Shown piece after piece: positions 5,336 to 8,171 of a stretch of 8,171 nt of DNA; the first letter of the stretch is position 1; every line of letters begins with the position of its first letter. The DNA is from Clostridia bacterium (GTDB lineage: Bacteria > Bacillota > Clostridia > Christensenellales > Borkfalkiaceae). The stretch lies in assembly GCA_021205485.1 (NCBI GenBank), contig JAJPXK010000137.1, forward strand, positions 1-8,171, in the 5' to 3' direction. A model generated the notes under the pieces. That model made no database searches and had not been told where the DNA came from. It was given only the letters and a program-made list of their open reading frames with translations. The position numbers and the translations under genes are program-made.

Positions 5336-6727
5336 ATGAAAAGGGTTTTAAAACTAACGCTTAGCTTGTTTTTGGCCGCGGCCTTATCTTCAGCGTGCCT
5401 TTTGGCGGGCTGTTCCATCACGCAGGACGATTCGATAATAAATGTGATTGCGTCTGACGATTCTTCGGCCGACGCTTCAGACAATACTGCGGCGGGTTCG
5501 GTGCCGGATTCTTCTTCGGCGGACTCGAGCGGTACAGACAGTTCGTCTGAAGATAATTCGTCGGGATCGGTTACATATGTTTCTTCAGGCCTGAGCGTAG
5601 ATTACGAGGTGGTTGAGTCGGCGGAGACTACTTACACCGTATCAGAAAATCTGCTTTCCGTGGCGACCGTCTATGCGGATACCGTAAGAACTTACAGCAG
5701 CAACAGCTACGGCCCTCATGCGTCCACAAGTTTCTCTTATCACGACGTGTATACGGGCTCGAGCGTAATATTTTCTGTCGCTGACGATTATGTTTACTTT
5801 GTAACCTGTTACCATGTAATATACAACGAGGACGAAGGCCAGGTTGCCGACGATATATACGTATACTTATACGGCAGCGGCGACGAAGCGGAAGTAACCG
5901 ATTATCAGCTTGTAGGCACGACGGCCTATTATACCGAAATGAATTACGGCGACAACGCCATAGAGTGCGAGTACGTAGGCGGCTCATGGGCAGAGGACGT
6001 GGCGGTGCTTAAAGCTTCAACCGAGTCGGTTCTCGCCATAAACGAACAGGCCAAAGCTGTGACTTTCTGCGAAAATTACTCGGCGGGCGATACCGCGGTG
6101 GCTATAGGCAACTACGCGGGCGAGGGGATTTCGGTAACTGAAGGGTCTGTCGCCGTTCAAAGCGAAGAAATTTCCCTTACGCTCGGTTCGGATACAAGTT
6201 CTTTCCGCGTAATGAGGCTTGATTTGAATATTTACGAAGGCAACTCGGGCTGCGGGCTTTTTGATGAAAACGGCTGCTACATAGGCATGATAAACGCCAT
6301 GTCTACGGTGTATACAAACTACACTTTCGCCATTCCTGCGGACGTTGTGTTAAAGAGCATAGAAAATATTATCTATTACGCAAATTACCACAATATGTAT
6401 ACGGCGGATTTAGGAATTGAGGTGGAGGCTTCAAGCTCTAAATACGTTTACGACAGCGTATCCCGTACGGGCGAAATAGTGGAGGCGGTTAAGGTAACTT
6501 CCGTTGCGAGCGGTTCCGCGGCGGACGAAATGGAACTTCAGACGGGGGATATAATCAAGTCTGTAACCGTTGACGGGGTTGAGTACGAGGTTACAAGGAC
6601 GTACGACATAGAAGATTTGCAGCTTATAATCTTCGCCGATTCAAAGGTTGTTGTGACGTACGAACGCGGCGGCGAAACGTCTTCGGCGGAATATCAGTTT
6701 ACGTCAGAAAACGTTTCTAAACATTGA
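5336..6727 (+). CDS. HtrA/DegP-like trypsin-PDZ serine protease, predicted lipoprotein
   Basis: Predicted cell-surface serine protease of the S1C (HtrA) type, 463 aa. A lipoprotein signal peptide (MKRVLKLTLSL) ends in the lipobox LAGC, giving lipidated C26. Residues about 40-80 form a Ser/Asp-rich disordered linker. The protease domain runs about 100-345, with H160 (TCYHVI, for the usual TNxHV), D221 (EDVAVLKA) and S304 (GNSGCG); AIGNYAGEGISVTEGSV (257-273) is the usual AIGxPxG...VTxGxV segment. A PDZ domain fills about 357-452 (ASGSAADEMELQTGDIIKSV). The triad looks intact, so it should be active. Departures from family: GNSGCGL replaces GNSGGPL, and H-D spacing is 61 residues versus 30 in DegP, an acidic insertion around 165-215. 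The lipid anchor replaces the usual transmembrane anchor of Gram-positive HtrA. The start is set by AGGAGGA (5324-5330), 5 nt before the ATG. Role is likely surface quality control, by family only. Confidence 0.88.
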   Translation: MKRVLKLTLSLFLAAALSSACLLAGCSITQDDSIINVIASDDSSADASDNTAAGSVPDSSSADSSGTDSSSEDNSSGSVTYVSSGLSVDYEVVESAETTYTVSENLLSVATVYADTVRTYSSNSYGPHASTSFSYHDVYTGSSVIFSVADDYVYFVTCYHVIYNEDEGQVADDIYVYLYGSGDEAEVTDYQLVGTTAYYTEMNYGDNAIECEYVGGSWAEDVAVLKASTESVLAINEQAKAVTFCENYSAGDTAVAIGNYAGEGISVTEGSVAVQSEEISLTLGSDTSSFRVMRLDLNIYEGNSGCGLFDENGCYIGMINAMSTVYTNYTFAIPADVVLKSIENIIYYANYHNMYTADLGIEVEASSSKYVYDSVSRTGEIVEAVKVTSVASGSAADEMELQTGDIIKSVTVDGVEYEVTRTYDIEDLQLIIFADSKVVVTYERGGETSSAEYQFTSENVSKH

Positions 6728-6736
6728 TAACTTAAG

Positions 6737-6765
6737 AGGGGGTGCGGTTTTTGCTGCACCCTTTT
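6737..6765 (+). terminator. Intrinsic terminator of the protease gene
   Basis: A GGGTGC (6740-6745)/GCACCC (6756-6761) stem, extended outward by G-U and A-U pairs, with a short T run at 6762-6765, begins 10 nt after the stop. The second hairpin just downstream backs it up. Confidence 0.7.
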
Positions 6766-6770
6766 AAAAT

Positions 6771-6805
6771 AAAAAAAATCGGACAAAAATTGTCCGACTT
6801 TTTGC
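6771..6805. terminator. Bidirectional terminator between the convergent protease and RHH genes
   Basis: An 8-bp perfect stem TCGGACAA (6779-6786) and TTGTCCGA (6790-6797) with a 3-nt loop. On the plus strand it is followed by CTTTTT. On the minus strand it is followed directly by eight T (the A run at 6771-6778). It is therefore the main terminator for the minus-strand RHH/SPFH unit and a backup for the protease gene. Confidence 0.85.
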
Positions 6806-6827
6806 TTGGTTTGGCTATATTCAGGGG

Positions 6828-7013
6828 TCAATCAGTTTCTTCGTCCTTTTTAGAGGCTGATTTTTTGCGTTTTTTAACGCACTCGGTCAAAAGGAACTCT
6901 ATCTGTCCGTTGACCGAGCGGAAGTCGTCTTCTGCCCATGCGGCTATTTCGGCGTACAGCTTAGGCGAAAGCCTGAGCGGCACCTGCTTTTTTTCGTTAT
7001 CTTTATTTTCCAT
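6828..7013 (-). CDS. Arc-like ribbon-helix-helix DNA-binding protein, 61 aa
   Basis: Small RHH (Arc/MetJ-fold) protein, expected to bind DNA as dimers or higher assemblies. Numbered from the chosen ATG: the strand segment is QVPLRLSP (10-17), helix A about 17-28 (KLYAEIAAWAED), and helix B about 33-49, entered through RSVNGQIEFLL. The RSVNxxI turn matches phage Arc repressor (RSVNSEI). The tail is very charged (KKRKKSASKKDEETD). RHH proteins can be antitoxins, but no toxin gene is adjacent. The partner upstream on the same strand is the SPFH gene, an arrangement I believe recurs in Clostridia. Start choice: a TTG at 7025 adds four residues; neither start has a Shine-Dalgarno, and the ATG at 7013 fits the domain better. 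It may be expressed from the SPFH promoter and from its own promoter. Fold is confident; DNA target is inferred. Confidence 0.85.
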   Translation of the reverse strand: MENKDNEKKQVPLRLSPKLYAEIAAWAEDDFRSVNGQIEFLLTECVKKRKKSASKKDEETD

Positions 7014-7044
7014 ATCAAAACGCAAAAAATTTAAAAGTTAATTA

Positions 7045-7073
7045 ATTATACATTATCGCCGCAAATTTTGCAA
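7045..7073 (-). promoter_or_regulatory. Internal promoter of the RHH gene, with a dyad over the -35
   Basis: On the minus strand, TTGCAA (7073-7068), a 17-bp spacer and a perfect TATAAT (7050-7045). The start would be near 7038, giving a leader of about 25 nt without a Shine-Dalgarno. GCAAATTTTGC (7061-7071), an odd palindrome, overlaps the -35 and could be an operator. Confidence 0.65.
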
Positions 7074-7078
7074 GCGGG

Positions 7079-7109
7079 CGGGCAGACATATTTTAATACA
7101 AGCTGCCCG
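7079..7109 (-). other. Hairpin spanning the SPFH stop codon
   Basis: A perfect 7-bp inverted repeat CGGGCAG (7079-7085)/CTGCCCG (7103-7109) brackets the SPFH stop (7093-7095), with an inner TATT/AATA pairing. No T run follows on the minus strand, so it is not a standard terminator. It may be an mRNA-stabilising or processing structure between SPFH and RHH coding regions. Confidence 0.5.
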
Positions 7110-8109
7110 AATTTACTATCGGCTGAGCGTCGCGGTTGCCGCACAAAACTACCAAGAGGTTGCTTACCATAGCCGCCTTGCGTTCTTCGTCAAGTTCTAC
7201 CGTGTTGTTCTCTTTAAGTCTGTCTAAAGCCATCTCTACCATGCCGACGGCGCCGTCTACTATCATCTTTCTCGCGGCAATAATGGCGGAGGCCTGCTGG
7301 CGCTGTAACATAGCGCTTGCAATTTCGGGCGCGTAAGCTAAATATGTAATCCTCGCCTCAAGTATCTCTATGCCAGCTTCGGCGACTTTGCTCTGTATCT
7401 TTTCGCGTATTCTCTCGGCAACAATCTCGCTGGAGCCCCTTAAACTGCCCTCGTCGGCCACGCCGTCGCCCGTGGTGTCAACGCCCTCGGCTACGTCGTA
7501 GGGGTAGATGCGGACGATATCTCTAAGCGCCGTGTCGCACTGAAGGGAGAGGTATTCCTTGTAGTTATCTACATTGAAAACGGCCTTAGCCGTGTCGGTA
7601 ACCTGCCATATTACGGCGATGCCTATTTCTACGGGGTTGCCGAGGCAGTCGTTTATCTTCTGGCGGGAATTGCTCAGGGTCATCTTTTTTAATGAGATCT
7701 TTTTGTTTTCAAACAGTTCGGCAGAACTGTCTTTATGCGGTTTTTCTTCTGAATTTACGTCGCCGCTCTGGCTGAGTTTTGTCTTTGCGGCGGGGTTGAC
7801 GGCGGTGGTAAAGGGGTTTACAAAATAGAAACCTGCGCCCTTGATGGTGCCGTAGTATTTGCCGAATAACGTAAGAACAAGGGCCTCCTGCGGTTTTAAA
7901 ATTTTAAGCCCGCCAAGGCATACCGCCGATACTAATAATATGATAAAGCCTGCAATCACAGCAATTACTTTCGCAGGGTCGGGCGTTTCGCTGTCGCCGA
8001 TTGCCACTGCTCCTGCAATAAGCAGCGCTACGCCTGCGATTATAAGGACGATAAACAGCAGCATCATCGCCATGCCGTTCTTTCTTTTAGTGAGTACTTT
8101 TTCTTCCAT
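7093..8109 (-). CDS. SPFH/band-7 domain membrane protein
   Basis: Membrane-anchored SPFH (stomatin/prohibitin/flotillin/HflK) protein, 338 aa; such proteins oligomerise and organise membrane microdomains or protease access. A basic N-terminus is followed by two hydrophobic segments (about 14-37 and 47-70). The SPFH domain then starts at KPQEALVLTLFGKYYGTIKG (72-91) with GFYFVNPF (93-100), continues through NDCLGNPVEIGIAVIWQV (153-170) and NVDNYKEYLSLQCDTALRDIV (179-199), and ends with the helical AERIREKIQSKVAEAGIEIL (231-250) and an Ala/Gln-rich coiled segment (about 262-300). No NfeD partner is adjacent, so it is not a classical flotillin pair; the downstream partner is an RHH protein. Oddity: residues 211-220 (DTTGDGVADE) look like an Asp-rich calcium-loop pattern. 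The start is supported by AGGAG (8123-8119), 9 nt before the ATG. Substrate and role unknown. Confidence 0.92.
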   Translation of the reverse strand: MEEKVLTKRKNGMAMMLLFIVLIIAGVALLIAGAVAIGDSETPDPAKVIAVIAGFIILLVSAVCLGGLKILKPQEALVLTLFGKYYGTIKGAGFYFVNPFTTAVNPAAKTKLSQSGDVNSEEKPHKDSSAELFENKKISLKKMTLSNSRQKINDCLGNPVEIGIAVIWQVTDTAKAVFNVDNYKEYLSLQCDTALRDIVRIYPYDVAEGVDTTGDGVADEGSLRGSSEIVAERIREKIQSKVAEAGIEILEARITYLAYAPEIASAMLQRQQASAIIAARKMIVDGAVGMVEMALDRLKENNTVELDEERKAAMVSNLLVVLCGNRDAQPIVNSGSLY

Positions 8110-8132
8110 TTTTAAATTCTCCTGATTGTATT

Positions 8133-8162
8133 ATTATGATATCATTTTGATATCACTTGCAA
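8133..8162 (-). promoter_or_regulatory. SPFH promoter with two TGATATCA boxes in its spacer
   Basis: On the minus strand, TTGCAA (8162-8157), an 18-bp spacer and CATAAT (8138-8133). Two copies of the 8-bp palindrome TGATATCA, at 8137-8144 and 8148-8155, are 11 bp apart and fill the spacer, overlapping the edge of the -10. The predicted start near 8126 leaves a very short leader with AGGAG near its 5' end. The tandem, one-turn spacing suits cooperative binding by a small dimeric repressor. Confidence 0.6.
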
Positions 8163-8171
8163 GAATATGGT

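Noticed and set aside
6828..7025. RHH protein as the antitoxin of a toxin-antitoxin pair
   Set aside because: Both neighbours are identified (SPFH protein, surface protease) and no small toxin-like ORF adjoins it.
6742..7041. Plus-strand ORF of 99 codons over the RHH gene
   Set aside because: It spans a terminator hairpin and is antisense to the clear RHH coding frame.

Overview
The window reads like a chromosomal segment of an anaerobic, probably gut-associated Firmicute (Clostridia sensu lato). The evidence is a 4Fe-4S aconitase-family hydratase of the clostridial type, a stand-alone rubredoxin, AGGAGG-type ribosome binding sites, sigma-A-like promoters (TTGATT/TATAAT), strong intrinsic terminators, and roughly balanced base composition with AT-rich spacers. 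There are no tRNA or rRNA genes, CRISPR arrays, integrases or transposases. It looks like ordinary core or semi-core chromosome, not a mobile island.

Layout. 1-2220 (+): aconitase-superfamily hydratase, almost complete, with its first few codons before the window. 2227-2258: its terminator. 2254-2365: a compact, foldable interspersed-repeat-like element with imperfect terminal inverted repeats. 2463-3107 (+): conserved-type hypothetical protein with a good promoter. 3227-3391 (+): 54-residue rubredoxin with its own promoter and terminator. 3505-4227 (-): TrhA/hemolysin III (PAQR) membrane protein. 4228-4468: divergent intergenic region holding the trhA promoter and, facing the other way, a repeat/dyad array and a promoter that appears to produce a leaderless mRNA. 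4469-5197 (+): seven-helix YwaF-like membrane protein. 5336-6727 (+): secreted HtrA-like trypsin/PDZ lipoprotein. 6737-6797: terminators between convergent genes. 8109-7093 (-): SPFH/band-7 membrane protein. 7013-6828 (-): small Arc-like ribbon-helix-helix (RHH) protein with an additional promoter of its own.

Most genes appear to be single transcription units. The one clear functional pairing is SPFH plus RHH on the minus strand. The SPFH promoter carries two palindromic TGATATCA boxes exactly 11 bp apart in the -35/-10 spacer. I propose, as inference only, that the RHH protein is an autoregulator acting there. Four genes concern the membrane or cell surface (TrhA, YwaF-like, HtrA-like lipoprotein, SPFH), but nothing in the sequence shows that they act together. 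I did not find a large undescribed multi-gene system. The best leads are the SPFH/RHH unit with its operator, the leaderless promoter with its repeat array, and the 2254-2365 repeat element.
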